Source: UBA10649 sp963842725 (GTDB lineage: Bacteria > Actinomycetota > Actinomycetes > S36-B12). Taken from it: a stretch of 64,000 bases of DNA. Shown piece by piece: positions 18,165-27,571 of the stretch. Every line of letters begins with the position of its first letter. Position 1 is the first letter of the stretch. The DNA lies in assembly GCA_963842725.1 (NCBI GenBank), contig CAWJHN010000004.1, positions 124,001-188,000 on the forward strand, read 5' to 3'. The notes beneath the pieces were generated by a model that was not told where the DNA came from, searched no databases, and worked only from the letters and a program-made list of their open reading frames with translations. The translations under genes were made by a program, and so were the position numbers.

Positions 18165-21100
18165 CAGAAGCTCACCCCGACACCCACCGAGGCGCTCACG
18201 CCGAGATCGGTCGAGCTCACCTCGGACGGCAAGGCCGCCTGCAGGTCGATGAGCGCATCGCCCGTCCGGTCGAGGCCGTCGTCCAGCTGGGCCGCGATCC
18301 CGTCGAGGGCGTCGAGGATCGGGCGCAGGAGGGTCACGACGTCGAGTCCGCTCGCGATGCCGACGACGGACCGGTGGAGCTCGACCACCGGAGCGAACAC
18401 GACCGTGGGGCGAGCGGACTCGAAGACCGCATCGGCCGCCTGCCGCGCCTCAGTGACGACCTGGCGCACGGGTGCCAGTGGATCGAAGTCCTCGAGCCGC
18501 TGGATCACCGCGTCGGCCTCGGCGACGACGTCGCCCAGCAGCGCGTCCGGCGTGAGCTGGGCGACCTCGTCGCGGACCTCGGCATGCAGTGCCTCCAGCT
18601 CCGCGACGATCGGTGCGATGTCGAGCTGGTCGATCACGCCCCGCACGGACTCCACAGCGGACGTCGCAGAGCCCACCACGACGTCGACGGCCTCCACGAC
18701 CTTGGCTCGAGCGGCCAGAACCAGGGCGGTCAGTGCGGACGCGAGCCCACCGGGACCCGCTGCCGAGAGGAGGTCGAGCAGCACGGCGCGAAGGGACCGG
18801 CCCTCCGGGTCGAGTCCCACTGCTGCGAGCAGCTCGCGCAGCCTGGCCGGGAAGGCCCCGAGGGGGGCGAGGGCGACGCGCAGCCGGGCGGCCGCCTCGG
18901 TCACCTCTCCGCGTGCGGACGCAGCGAGCCCGTTCGCGATGCCGGCGTCCACGTCGAGCCGGACCTGGTAGCGCCGCCGGTTCTCCTCCAGCGAACCCAG
19001 CACCTCGGCGGCGGACGACTCGGTCAGCATCGGCTCGAGCGACGACCTCAGGAGGCTGTCGGCCGGATGCGCAGCCACGGCGCCGGTGAGTGCTCGCTGG
19101 TGTGCGACGGCCGCGGCCGCGACCGCCCGGGGATCCAGCGAGGCCACCGCATCGCGCACGGTCACCAGTCGTCCTGCGGATGCCTGCAGACGGGCGCGGA
19201 CCACATCGCCGCCCACCGCGTCACCTCGAACCCAGCCGATCACGTCCTGCACAGCGCCCTCGTCGGCCCGCAGGCCGCTGGCCTCGGCGAGCGAGACGAG
19301 GATCGAGCCGAAGGCACCGCCCGGAGGACCGTCCGGCAGCGCGCTGATGGCGGCGATCGCACGGTCGTCGAGGGCGTTCGCCACGCCCGCGGGATCGATG
19401 CGGTCCAGCATGCCGACCACCCGCTCCCGGAACGACGTGAGCGCCTCCTCGGCCGCGTCGAGGTGGAGCAGGTCGGTGATCGATGCGCGCAGCTCGTCGA
19501 CCTGGGCGCGCACCGGCGCGAGGATCGTCACCGGATCGAGTTCGTCCATCGCGTCGAGGATGGGCGTGAACAGTCCGCGCAGCGGCTCGAGCACCTCGCG
19601 CTCGAGGTCTACGCCGGCAAGCAGCCCCCGAATCTCGCCGAGCGCGGTGTCGAGCGGGGCGAGCAGCGCCTCCGGGTCGATCCCATCGAGAGCAGCGCGC
19701 ACCTCGGCCAGGGCGCCGCTCTCGAAGCCCGCGAGGTGGGGCTGCGGATCCAGTCCCTGGAGGAAGGAGACGACGTCGGCGTATGCCGCCTCGATGCCGG
19801 CGAGGGCGTCCGCCGCGAAGGCGCCCCGGATGGACGCGAGCTGCTCGCGCAGGGTGTCCTCGACGTCCTGCAGGTCGAGCTCCTTGATCGGCTTGCAGGC
19901 GTCGACGATCTCCTGCTGCACGTCGGTCGGCAGCATGCCGAACGGCACCTGGTCGATGATGTCGGCCGCGGTGCCGATCACGTCGATCGCGGCATCGAAG
20001 TACGGGCTCAACTGTGCCGACGACAGTTCCGAGGCAACCGTGCGCAGTGCGGTGGTCAGGGTGTCGGCCAGGTCCTGCAGGTGCAGCTCGTCCAGCGCCC
20101 CGTTGACCGACTCGAGGGCGGCGGTGACGTCGGATGCGGCGCTCGAGACGAGGTCGGCCACCTGGTCGAGGGCGGCAGTGATGCGGCTGGCGACCTCCTC
20201 GATGCTGGCCTGGGCCGAGGCGATCTGGACTTCGACCGCGTCGAGCAGGTCGACCACGGGCTGGATCGCGTCGTGGACGGCGACGGCGAGCGGAGTGAGG
20301 TCGAGTTCGTCCACCAGGCCGCGAAGCGCGCGGAGTGCACCGGTCATCTCGTTCTCGACACCCGCGAGCGCCTGCTGGAATGAGGTGATGGGCGCGATGG
20401 CCAGTGCCGTGACGTCGGTGATCGGGTGCAGCGCCGCGGTGACGTCCCAGTCCTCGACGGACGACGTGACGCCGTTGACGAGTTCTGCCGCCTGGGCCAC
20501 GAAGCCCGCGCCGAACGCGGCGGGGTCGGGTAGGGGGGCGTCCAGCAGCGGCGCAGCGATCCTGCGGATCTCCGCGACGAGGCGCGCGACCGCCTCGACG
20601 TCCGCGCCGGCGAGGGCTCGTCGGGCCGCCTCGATCGCCGCAGCCGAGCCGGCGATGTCGACCAGGGGCAGGGCCGCCTCCCCGTAGCCCATGCCGGCCG
20701 ACCAGGTCCGGGACATCAGGGCGATGGCGTCCTCGAATGCCGCGACGCGGACGGCCAGTGCCTCGACGACGTCCGCGTCGGAGGGGTCCGCACCGCGGAT
20801 CGACGTGACGAGGTCAAGGTCGGCCGACAGGTCGAGGAGCAGGGCAGCACTGTCCGCGGCCGCATCGGGGTCGAGCAGGGCGGCGAAGCGCTCGGTGCGC
20901 TCGGCGAGGTGCCGCGACGTGGCGGCTGTCGCGGTCAGCCCGGCCAGCACGCTCAGCAGGTCGACCAGCCCAGCCAGGTCTCCGCCGAGCCGACCGAGCT
21001 GACTGGGCCACTCGAGTCCGGGGACGACGGCGAGCAGGTCGGCGAGCGCCCCGCTCTCGACGGACGCGCGAACCGCGTCGATCCGCAGGCCCAGCGCGGG

Positions 21101-21430
21101 CAGGCCGGCGGCGTCGGGCGTGGCGACATCGAGGGTGATCGCCTGCAGCGAGCCGAGTCGGGTCAGCAGGTCCAGCAGGGCCGGGGGCACGGTGACACCG
21201 GGGATGCCGAGGTCCAGCCGGCCGCTGCCGGACGTGAGCGCACCCTGCACGGCGGTCTGCAGCATCGACAGGTCCGGACCGGACGCACCCGACACGAGAT
21301 TCAGCACCCCCGCCGCGTCGAAGGTGGCGTCGCCGAAGTCAACGTCGAGGACCTCGGAGGCCAGGCCCTCGAAGAGGTCCGTCAGGTCGAGGTTCGCCTG
21401 GACGTTGAGCTGGGCTGCGAGAGGTGGCAC
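18164..21430 (-). CDS. Large all-helical protein of the injection locus, possible tape-measure/ruler
   Basis: 1088 residues from GTG (GGGAG 8 bp upstream). After a short N-terminus (VPPLAAQLNVQANLDLTDLF) nearly the whole chain is amphipathic helix with recurring LDxLxxxIxxLLxxLxP-like segments, for example ILDALDGIAAQLDDGLDRTG and LLAPLDTALGEIRGLLAGVD. There are no predicted membrane spans and few aromatic residues. In Afp/PVC-type systems the tape-measure gene follows the fibre gene, exactly this position. A helix of this length could span on the order of 160 nm if fully extended. Alternatives are a coiled-coil cargo or a tail-fibre chaperone. Confidence 0.7.
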   Translation of the reverse strand: MPPLAAQLNVQANLDLTDLFEGLASEVLDVDFGDATFDAAGVLNLVSGASGPDLSMLQTAVQGALTSGSGRLDLGIPGVTVPPALLDLLTRLGSLQAITLDVATPDAAGLPALGLRIDAVRASVESGALADLLAVVPGLEWPSQLGRLGGDLAGLVDLLSVLAGLTATAATSRHLAERTERFAALLDPDAAADSAALLLDLSADLDLVTSIRGADPSDADVVEALAVRVAAFEDAIALMSRTWSAGMGYGEAALPLVDIAGSAAAIEAARRALAGADVEAVARLVAEIRRIAAPLLDAPLPDPAAFGAGFVAQAAELVNGVTSSVEDWDVTAALHPITDVTALAIAPITSFQQALAGVENEMTGALRALRGLVDELDLTPLAVAVHDAIQPVVDLLDAVEVQIASAQASIEEVASRITAALDQVADLVSSAASDVTAALESVNGALDELHLQDLADTLTTALRTVASELSSAQLSPYFDAAIDVIGTAADIIDQVPFGMLPTDVQQEIVDACKPIKELDLQDVEDTLREQLASIRGAFAADALAGIEAAYADVVSFLQGLDPQPHLAGFESGALAEVRAALDGIDPEALLAPLDTALGEIRGLLAGVDLEREVLEPLRGLFTPILDAMDELDPVTILAPVRAQVDELRASITDLLHLDAAEEALTSFRERVVGMLDRIDPAGVANALDDRAIAAISALPDGPPGGAFGSILVSLAEASGLRADEGAVQDVIGWVRGDAVGGDVVRARLQASAGRLVTVRDAVASLDPRAVAAAAVAHQRALTGAVAAHPADSLLRSSLEPMLTESSAAEVLGSLEENRRRYQVRLDVDAGIANGLAASARGEVTEAAARLRVALAPLGAFPARLRELLAAVGLDPEGRSLRAVLLDLLSAAGPGGLASALTALVLAARAKVVEAVDVVVGSATSAVESVRGVIDQLDIAPIVAELEALHAEVRDEVAQLTPDALLGDVVAEADAVIQRLEDFDPLAPVRQVVTEARQAADAVFESARPTVVFAPVVELHRSVVGIASGLDVVTLLRPILDALDGIAAQLDDGLDRTGDALIDLQAALPSEVSSTDLGVSASVGVGVSF

Positions 21431-21440
21431 GGGCGTCTCC

Positions 21441-23027
21441 CTATCCGCCGATACCCATGGCCAGCCGCATCAGGCCGCCGGGGACCAGGGCCTCCGTGCT
21501 GCCGGTCAGGACCGGGGCGAGGGAGGACGAGAACGGCAGTCCCCGCTCGTCAAGCAGGTAGTCGCAGACCACGTCGACGACGAGCACGCCACCCAGTTCG
21601 ATCAGCTCGACGACGCCCTGCTGAGCCGGGTCGACGGCGATGGTGATCGCGGTCTTGGACACCTTTATCCGGCGGGTCAGGCTGCGCATAGGCAGGTCGC
21701 TTCGGCCGGGCTCGGTGAACACATGGATCGCGGCCCGCTCGAAGGGCAGGAAGCGGTCGATGTTGATCAACCCGGTCCAGGACAGCACGATGCGGGAGAT
21801 GGCCGTGCGCGCGTCCGCGGTCGCAATCGGGGCGGCGAGATCCCAGCTGAGGCCCTTCAGGACGATGAGGTCCAGGACGGTGCCCCCGGTGCTGGGCGGT
21901 CCCGGCACGCCCTGCGGTCCCTCCGGTCCGGCTGGTCCGGCTTCGCCTTGGGGGCCGGCGGGTCCGATGTCGCCGGGCAGTCCGGGTTCGCCCTGGGGTC
22001 CGGGTTCGCCTTGGGGGCCGGCGGGTCCGATGTCGCCGGGCAGTCCGGGTTCGCCCTGGGGTCCGGGTTCGCCTTGGGGGCCGGCGGGTCCGATGTCGCC
22101 GGGCAGTCCCGGCTCGCCCTGGGGTCCTGCGGGTCCGGGTTCGCCCGGCAGTCCAGCGTCGCCGGGCAGTCCAGCGTCGCCGGGCAGTCCGGCGTCGCCT
22201 GGCAGTCCGATCTCGCCCTGCGGTCCGGCAGGCCCCTCCGGTCCAGCAGGTCCGGCAGGTCCCTCCGGCCCAGCGGGCCCGATCTCGCCCTGCGGTCCGA
22301 TCTCGCCCGGCAGTCCGGGGTCGCCCTGGGGTCCGGCGGGCCCTTCGGGTCCAGCGGGCCCCTCCGGTCCAGCAGGTCCGATCTCGCCCTGCGGTCCGAT
22401 CTCGCCCTGCGGTCCGATCTCGCCCTGCGGTCCCACTGGTCCCTGGGGTCCGACGGTGCCGACCTCGCCCGTACCGGCGCCGGCGCCGGCGAGGGTGGAT
22501 CCGTCGAATCGCCACATCCCGAGGTCGTCCCTGGTCCAGCCGCCCGTGTGCGCATGCCCGGGTCCGGCGACGAAGAGCGCCGCGTCCTGGTCGACAGTGA
22601 TGCCGCCAGCCTCGCGGTGCACGGTCCCGACGATCAGCGTGTCCTCGTCGCCGACCAGGTCGGGTCCGGCGACGACCTCGGTGCCGAGGAAGACGATGGT
22701 CGGCTGGTCGCCGACCAGGGTGGCCTCGTCGACGCGGGACACGGCGCGCACCGCGACCACGACCACCTCGTCACCGTCCGGGAGCGTGACGGCCGTCGCC
22801 TCATCGCGCCGCACCGCGGAACCGCCCGGGGTGAAGCCGACCCCGGGTGAGAGCGTCACCGTGTCATCCGCGCCGACCTCGATCCGGAACCCGGCACCGA
22901 CGCGGCCGAGTCCCACGACGCGCCGGAGGTCGTCCCACGCGGCGGCGGACACTGCCTGCACGTGGTTGAGGTGCGCGGGCGTCACCCGCAGGCCGTCGAC
23001 GAAACGGGTGCCCGGGCTCATGGTCAT
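21441..23027 (-). CDS. Collagen-like tail-fibre protein
   Basis: 528 residues. The N-terminal ~185 residues look like a baseplate-attachment module (GTRFVDGLRVTPAHLNHVQA, then VTLSPGVGFTPGGSAVRRDE), similar in style to phage tail-fibre N-domains. About residues 190-377 are near-perfect Gly-X-Y triplets (GPQGEIGPQ, GPEGPAGPE, GLPGDA), roughly 60 triplets, which should form a trimeric collagen-like rod. The last ~150 residues form a globular tip that may bind the target. The DNA behind the triplets contains 63-bp direct repeats. The start overlaps the previous stop (ATGA). Confidence 0.85.
   Translation of the reverse strand: MTMSPGTRFVDGLRVTPAHLNHVQAVSAAAWDDLRRVVGLGRVGAGFRIEVGADDTVTLSPGVGFTPGGSAVRRDEATAVTLPDGDEVVVVAVRAVSRVDEATLVGDQPTIVFLGTEVVAGPDLVGDEDTLIVGTVHREAGGITVDQDAALFVAGPGHAHTGGWTRDDLGMWRFDGSTLAGAGAGTGEVGTVGPQGPVGPQGEIGPQGEIGPQGEIGPAGPEGPAGPEGPAGPQGDPGLPGEIGPQGEIGPAGPEGPAGPAGPEGPAGPQGEIGLPGDAGLPGDAGLPGDAGLPGEPGPAGPQGEPGLPGDIGPAGPQGEPGPQGEPGLPGDIGPAGPQGEPGPQGEPGLPGDIGPAGPQGEAGPAGPEGPQGVPGPPSTGGTVLDLIVLKGLSWDLAAPIATADARTAISRIVLSWTGLINIDRFLPFERAAIHVFTEPGRSDLPMRSLTRRIKVSKTAITIAVDPAQQGVVELIELGGVLVVDVVCDYLLDERGLPFSSSLAPVLTGSTEALVPGGLMRLAMGIGG
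21961..22109 (-). repeat. 63-bp tandem repeat inside the collagen-like fibre gene
   Basis: A unit starting GGTCCGATGTCGCCGGGCAG occurs at 21961, 22024 and 22087. The first two copies are identical over 63 bp; the third diverges after about 22 bases. Each copy encodes 21 residues (seven Gly-X-Y triplets), so gain or loss changes rod length without breaking the frame. Shorter 18-bp units (GLPGDA) follow around 22140-22205. Confidence 0.9.
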
Positions 23028-24694
23028 GCGGTGCCGCCCTTCCTGTAGGCAACGACGACGTTGTCGACCGTCACGCTCCCGGCGGCACCGGTGCGCACCC
23101 TCAGCGCGACCGTGCCGTCCGTGACGGCGATGCCCGCGCCGAGGCCGACGACGACCCGCAGGTCGTCGCCCGTCGGGTCGGCGTAGGCGATGCCCGCCCC
23201 GCCCGGCACCGAGACGGCGACGGCCGGGATCGGGTCGCGCTTGCCCGGCATTCCGATGACGCGCAGAGCCCCGTACAGCGTCGTGGCCAGCGCCGGGTCG
23301 GTCGCCGAGCGAAGGAGGGACAGGCCCTTCGTGCCGCCCCCCGGAAGGCGTCGAAGGACGGGCGCCCCTGGTGCCTCGGCCGCGGTCGACGTCGTGAGCG
23401 CGCAGGCGATCTCCCCGTAGGAGGGGACGAGCTCGAGCCAGGCTGCGATGGGGCTGGCGGACTCGAACACGAGCGGCACCGCCTTCGGGAACGTGAGCGA
23501 GAACCAGCCGTCCTGCCCGCCGGGCACCTGGACCGGTGCCAGCTCCGCACCCCTCACGGGCTCGCCCGGGTGGCCGTCCGATCCGGTCGCGGAGATCAGG
23601 CGGCCGGCGAGCTCGCCGCCACGATCCGACGTCAGCTTCAGCCGAAGTCCCTGCAGCTCGCCGAACCGTGCGGCGAGCGACGCGGGCACGCCGAAGAGGA
23701 TGGCCCGGCCGGGACTCAGGGCGAGGTCCGCCTCCGTGAACTCCGGTGGTCCGTCGACGGGCTCGACCCGCTCGGGTCCGAACGACCCGGTCAGGGTGAG
23801 GCCCACCTCGCGGATCTGGTCCGCCGCGGTGAACGGGCCCGGCAGGACCAGTGTCGTGACCCCCTCCTCTGCGGCGTCGACGGTCGTGCTGTGCGCGCTC
23901 GAGCCGAACGTGACCGTGTGCTCGTGCAGCATGCTGATGCTGGCGTTGAGCGTCAGCTCGCCGGGTGCGCTCGCCCGCAGGCGCACGCTCACCTCCTTCA
24001 TCCCGTCCACGCTTCGGGCCGCGGCGAACGCCTCCCGAAGCGCGTCGGTGCGGTCGATCCCGTAGACGACGGTGCCGCTCACCCCGGTCACGGTGTCGTG
24101 GCCGTTCGCATCCGTGGTGACCAGGTCGGGGGCGCTGCCCTGCCGCTCGAACCAGACGGTGCTCCCGTCGATGACGACCTCGAGGTTGGTGGGCTGGGCC
24201 GGCAGGCGGACGCTGCCGTGGTCGCGCATCGCGGACTCGACGTCGGTGGTGCCCGATGTCGTGACGAGGAGGCGTTCGGTGGCCACCTCGGGAAAGGCTC
24301 CGGCGTCCTCACCGGCGATGCCCTGCCAGGTCGCGCCGTTCCACCGCTGCACGCCGTCGACCGAGCCCGTGAAGCCGGTGAGGCGCACGCCGCCGACGGT
24401 GACCATCCGGCCGAAGTCGACGACGCACGTACCGTCGTCGCCCGGTCGCACCGCCGCGATCGAGCCGACCAGCGTGTCGTTCGAGGCGGACGCCGCGATC
24501 CCGAACGTCGCGCGCTCGAGGCGGGCACCGTCGGGCAGGCTCACCCGCGTCTCGACCTCCACTGCTGCGCGAGCCGGCGTCAGGTAGTTGAGCGTGACGA
24601 GCTGGACGAGCTCGCCGACCACGACGCTGTACGGCTGCGCCGACGCGCTGTCGGCGAGCAGGAACTGCGCCACCACCGCCTCGACAGGTGCCAC
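23024..24694 (-). CDS. Beta-rich baseplate/fibre-associated structural protein, unassigned
   Basis: 556 residues from GTG. No recognised motif. The composition is beta-rich, with lectin- or jelly-roll-like stretches (VWFERQGSAPDLVTT, LVLPGPFTAADQIREVGLTL, GWFSLTFPKAVPLVFES). It lies between the PASTA-related proteins and the collagen fibre, where Afp12/13-like connectors are encoded. The inferred role is a fibre adaptor or baseplate wedge decoration. The 4-bp overlap with the fibre gene suggests stoichiometric expression. Confidence 0.6.
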   Translation of the reverse strand: MAPVEAVVAQFLLADSASAQPYSVVVGELVQLVTLNYLTPARAAVEVETRVSLPDGARLERATFGIAASASNDTLVGSIAAVRPGDDGTCVVDFGRMVTVGGVRLTGFTGSVDGVQRWNGATWQGIAGEDAGAFPEVATERLLVTTSGTTDVESAMRDHGSVRLPAQPTNLEVVIDGSTVWFERQGSAPDLVTTDANGHDTVTGVSGTVVYGIDRTDALREAFAAARSVDGMKEVSVRLRASAPGELTLNASISMLHEHTVTFGSSAHSTTVDAAEEGVTTLVLPGPFTAADQIREVGLTLTGSFGPERVEPVDGPPEFTEADLALSPGRAILFGVPASLAARFGELQGLRLKLTSDRGGELAGRLISATGSDGHPGEPVRGAELAPVQVPGGQDGWFSLTFPKAVPLVFESASPIAAWLELVPSYGEIACALTTSTAAEAPGAPVLRRLPGGGTKGLSLLRSATDPALATTLYGALRVIGMPGKRDPIPAVAVSVPGGAGIAYADPTGDDLRVVVGLGAGIAVTDGTVALRVRTGAAGSVTVDNVVVAYRKGGTA

Positions 24695-24698
24695 GGGC

Positions 24699-25301
24699 TC
24701 AGCCGCCGAACGTCTTCAGCATCGCGAGCGTCGCGACGGCGGCGTTGACGTCGGTGCCCGGCTCGTCGTCCACGGTGATGTTCGCCTTGGTGAAGATCGC
24801 CCGGACGGCCGTGGAGTCCTCGGCACTGAGCTGACCGGCCGCGGCGTGCGTGACGATCCGGTTCACCAGCGGGTTGTCGGCGACCAGCGTCTCGTACGCC
24901 GAGCCGATCGACACCTCCTTGAAGGCGTTGTGCACTCCGTCGATGACGCCCACCGGGAGGCTGAACGGCGGCGCCATGACGAGGTCGACGGAGGTCCCCA
25001 CCGGCACCGGGGTCCCGGCGGGCACGCTCTGCGACACCACCTTCACCTGAAGGATGGGGCGCGTGAGGATGGCCTCGTTGAGGGCCGCCTGATTGACGGC
25101 GAGCACGCCGACCGGTACGCCGTTGCGCTCGATCTGGCTGTCGATCTTGCGCGAGCCGACATCGACGTACACGGGCAGCGATGACAGCGGCCCGCTGACC
25201 CGCATGGCGGCGATGCTGTCCTCGGCCGAGAGCGCGGCCGCGGCCGCGGCGGCGGTGCTGGCGGACGTCCGGCGGATGGGGAGGGTGAAGTCGGTTGCCA
25301 T
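24699..25301 (-). CDS. Baseplate-associated protein with divergent PASTA-like segment (200 aa)
   Basis: Starts MATDFTLPIRRTSASTAAAA after a clear TAAGGAG. Residues ~80-110 (QVKVVSQSVPAGTPVPVGTS, then VDLVMAP) match the second half of a PASTA domain; the preceding VLAVNQAALNEAIL could be its degenerate first half. The C-terminal region is helical (EDSTAVRAIFTKANITVDDE). PASTA modules bind muropeptide or act as spacers, so a role at the cell-wall-facing end of the particle is plausible but inferred. Confidence 0.55.
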   Translation of the reverse strand: MATDFTLPIRRTSASTAAAAAAALSAEDSIAAMRVSGPLSSLPVYVDVGSRKIDSQIERNGVPVGVLAVNQAALNEAILTRPILQVKVVSQSVPAGTPVPVGTSVDLVMAPPFSLPVGVIDGVHNAFKEVSIGSAYETLVADNPLVNRIVTHAAAGQLSAEDSTAVRAIFTKANITVDDEPGTDVNAAVATLAMLKTFGG

Positions 25302-25311
25302 GGTCGGCTCC

Positions 25312-26022
25312 TTAGGTGCGGACGTTGGACTGGCCGAGCACGAGGCCCAGGCGATCGAGGACCTGCTTGGCCTCTGTCAGCGACAGGCCGACGAGGCTGG
25401 GCATCGTGACCACCGGGTCACGGCGCAGTGCGGAGGCGACGACGAGGCGCACCCGACCCGTGCCGGAGGCGACGACGGCGCCCGCCTCGGGCAGCTGCAG
25501 GAGCACCGGGCTGTCGACGTACTCGGGCGGCACCGACGTGCGGGAGACCTCGCGTCCCGTCGTATCGAGCAGGGCGTCGGCATCGATGCCCAGCGAACGC
25601 ACCTTGTCCAGCACGCCCCGGAGCGGCTGGCCGAAGAAGTCGGGGATGACGACGCCGTCGATGCTGAGCTGGACGGCGAGCGGATCGGTCTGCGGCATGG
25701 TGACCTCGCGCTTCTGCGTGGCGAAGCCGGGTGCGCTGACGTGCACCCGCCACGGCCCGTCGGTCAGGCCGACGAGCAGGTGTCGGGTCCGCTCGCCGAA
25801 CGGCGGCAGCGCCTGCGTGGCGCGGCCCTCGCCGAGCGGCTCGGCGATCACGACGGTCTCGCGATGGTCCGGGCCGCTGACCTCGACCTCGAGAGTGGCA
25901 CCGCCCAGGGCGATGACGGCGTCGTAGAGCCCCTGCAGCCCGTCGACGACCGAGTTCCACGCTTGAGCGGTCAGGGGGTCACCCGGGTTCACCGACGTCA
26001 GGGTCGGCTTGGTCACTGGCAT
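25312..26022 (-). CDS. Baseplate-associated protein ending in a PASTA half-domain (236 aa)
   Basis: ATG chosen for the strong AAGGAG 7 bp upstream; the frame is open much further upstream only as a shadow of the preceding gene. The N-terminus (LTAQAWNSVVDGLQGLYDAV) is helical. A carboxypeptidase-regulatory-like beta domain follows (WRVHVSAPGFATQKREVTMP). The last ~33 residues, VVTMPSLVGLSLTEAKQVLD and RLGLVLGQ, are the first half of a PASTA module; the chain stops before the second half. The TAA stop lies within the ribosome site of the next gene. Confidence 0.6.
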   Translation of the reverse strand: MPVTKPTLTSVNPGDPLTAQAWNSVVDGLQGLYDAVIALGGATLEVEVSGPDHRETVVIAEPLGEGRATQALPPFGERTRHLLVGLTDGPWRVHVSAPGFATQKREVTMPQTDPLAVQLSIDGVVIPDFFGQPLRGVLDKVRSLGIDADALLDTTGREVSRTSVPPEYVDSPVLLQLPEAGAVVASGTGRVRLVVASALRRDPVVTMPSLVGLSLTEAKQVLDRLGLVLGQSNVRT

Positions 26023-26035
26023 CCGTCGCTCCTTC

Positions 26036-27571
26036 TCACTCGTCGCCGGTCCCCGGCTGGGGAGTCCCGTCCGGCCACAGCTCGGTGCCTGCCAGCACCG
26101 TCCCGATGGCCTCGTCCGCCTGTTCACGCACCACTCCGCTGCCGAGGGTCCAGCGGGGATCGGCGTACTCGACCCGTACGTCGACACCGGCGGCACGATG
26201 CCGGTCGAGCAGTCGGCGCAGCGGCTCGCGGAGCCGGGTGCCCTTGTCGTCGTCGACCGCCTGCAGTCGCCGGGGGAGGAGGACCCGAACCGCGAAGGGC
26301 TCGCGCTCCTCCCAGTCGAACCCCAGTCGCATGGACGCCTCGCCGGCCGAGGTGCCGTCCGGACCGTCGGCCTCGGCGAACACCGCTGAGTCGAAGTGCG
26401 CCTGCTTGTGCCGGTCTGCCGGCCCCTCGGGTCCTGCGGTGTGGGCGACCCGGACGAAGGCCACCCACGAGCTGAGGCCGCGGGGCAGGTGGAGGGAATC
26501 GACGATGGGAGCCCCGTGCGGGAACGCCGAGGTCGGTGCGAGGGCATCGGCGAGCGGCGCGGTGACGACGAAGGTCGCCCGCCGGTCGGCGTCCTCGGCG
26601 CCCCCCGCGAAGACGAAGTCGTGGCTGCTGCGCTTGGCCGTCTGTGACCCGAACACGGCCCCGTGGAACGACCAGACCGAGCCGGTCACGTCCGATCCGT
26701 CGAGGGTGGCGTGCCCCGACGCCTCAAGCCGCAGTTCGGACCCGTCGGGCACCGAACCCTCGAACACCAGGCCATGCCCGGCGTGGCACTCGACGATCAT
26801 CGGTCGGACGGTCCGGGCGCCGACGCCCAGCACCCGGACGGTGACCGTCACGTCGTCGATGCCGCCGCGGACGACCTGGAAGACCTGGCCGTGCCGCCTC
26901 GGGCCCGGCGCGATGTCGGCGCTGCGGAACGGGTTCTCCTCGAGGGCAACCAGGTCGGGCAGCGGCTCGATGACCTCGCCGGGCCTCGGCTCGAGGCGGA
27001 TCCGGTCCCGGCAGCTCGCCAGGTGCCACCAGCGCTCGTCAGTGTGGGCGATGCCCTCCACCTCCAGGCCGAGGTAGGCGGCGGTGGCCGTGAGCAGGGC
27101 GGACGCCGTGGCGTTCCCGAGGGCATGGGCCTGCACGGCGGTGCGCACGACGTCGCGCCGCAGTGACATGGACGGTCGATGGCGGGCCGGTCGGGCCGCC
27201 ACGGCCTCGAGCGGGTCGCCGTCTGCCCCGCCGATGTCGGACAGCTGCGGCGCGGTGACGCCCAGGAGGGTGGCGAGCAGGTCCGGGTCGATCGGCTCCG
27301 CCTCGGCTGCGGTCTCGAGTGCCGCCAGTCGCAGTGCGAGCAGGTCCCAGATGTGGGGTCCCAGCCCGTGCAGCGCGGCGATGCCGCGGAGATCGGCGAC
27401 CGTGGGGGCCTCCGAGAGCCGGTGCGCCCGGCGCACGTCGGCCACCTGTCGGGTGAGGACCTCCAGCGAGTCGACCAGGCTCGAGACGACGAGCTCGAAC
27501 CTCTTCTCGGGGTCGCTCGCCGCCATGTGCAGCGGGAAGCGCTCGAGGACGGCGAGGGAGCGGGCGCTCAT
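26036..27571 (-). CDS. Putative baseplate protein (phage tail protein I / gp7-like position)
   Basis: 511 residues. The N-terminal helical part (LERFPLHMAASDPEKRFELV, later RGIAALHGLGPHIWDLLALR) resembles the head of tail-protein-I/Afp12-type baseplate proteins. Repeated beta segments follow (FVFAGGAEDADRRATFVVTA). The gene directly follows baseplate J with a 4-bp overlap, the conserved place for the second wedge protein. Exact family membership is uncertain. Confidence 0.6.
   Translation of the reverse strand: MSARSLAVLERFPLHMAASDPEKRFELVVSSLVDSLEVLTRQVADVRRAHRLSEAPTVADLRGIAALHGLGPHIWDLLALRLAALETAAEAEPIDPDLLATLLGVTAPQLSDIGGADGDPLEAVAARPARHRPSMSLRRDVVRTAVQAHALGNATASALLTATAAYLGLEVEGIAHTDERWWHLASCRDRIRLEPRPGEVIEPLPDLVALEENPFRSADIAPGPRRHGQVFQVVRGGIDDVTVTVRVLGVGARTVRPMIVECHAGHGLVFEGSVPDGSELRLEASGHATLDGSDVTGSVWSFHGAVFGSQTAKRSSHDFVFAGGAEDADRRATFVVTAPLADALAPTSAFPHGAPIVDSLHLPRGLSSWVAFVRVAHTAGPEGPADRHKQAHFDSAVFAEADGPDGTSAGEASMRLGFDWEEREPFAVRVLLPRRLQAVDDDKGTRLREPLRRLLDRHRAAGVDVRVEYADPRWTLGSGVVREQADEAIGTVLAGTELWPDGTPQPGTGDE

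Noticed and set aside
21961..22149. Regular repeats considered as a CRISPR array
   Set aside because: Units are contiguous without unique spacers and encode Gly-X-Y triplets in frame.
21640..23124. Plus-strand frame rich in GSPGSPWGPAGP that also looks collagen-like
   Set aside because: It is the reverse reading of the collagen gene; the minus strand has true Gly-X-Y periodicity, an attachment domain, overlap with neighbours and a start site.
26023..26547. N-terminally extended 411-residue version of the PASTA-ended protein
   Set aside because: The extension lies within the upstream baseplate gene and is Arg/Ser/Pro-rich noise; the ATG at 26022 has an AAGGAG site.
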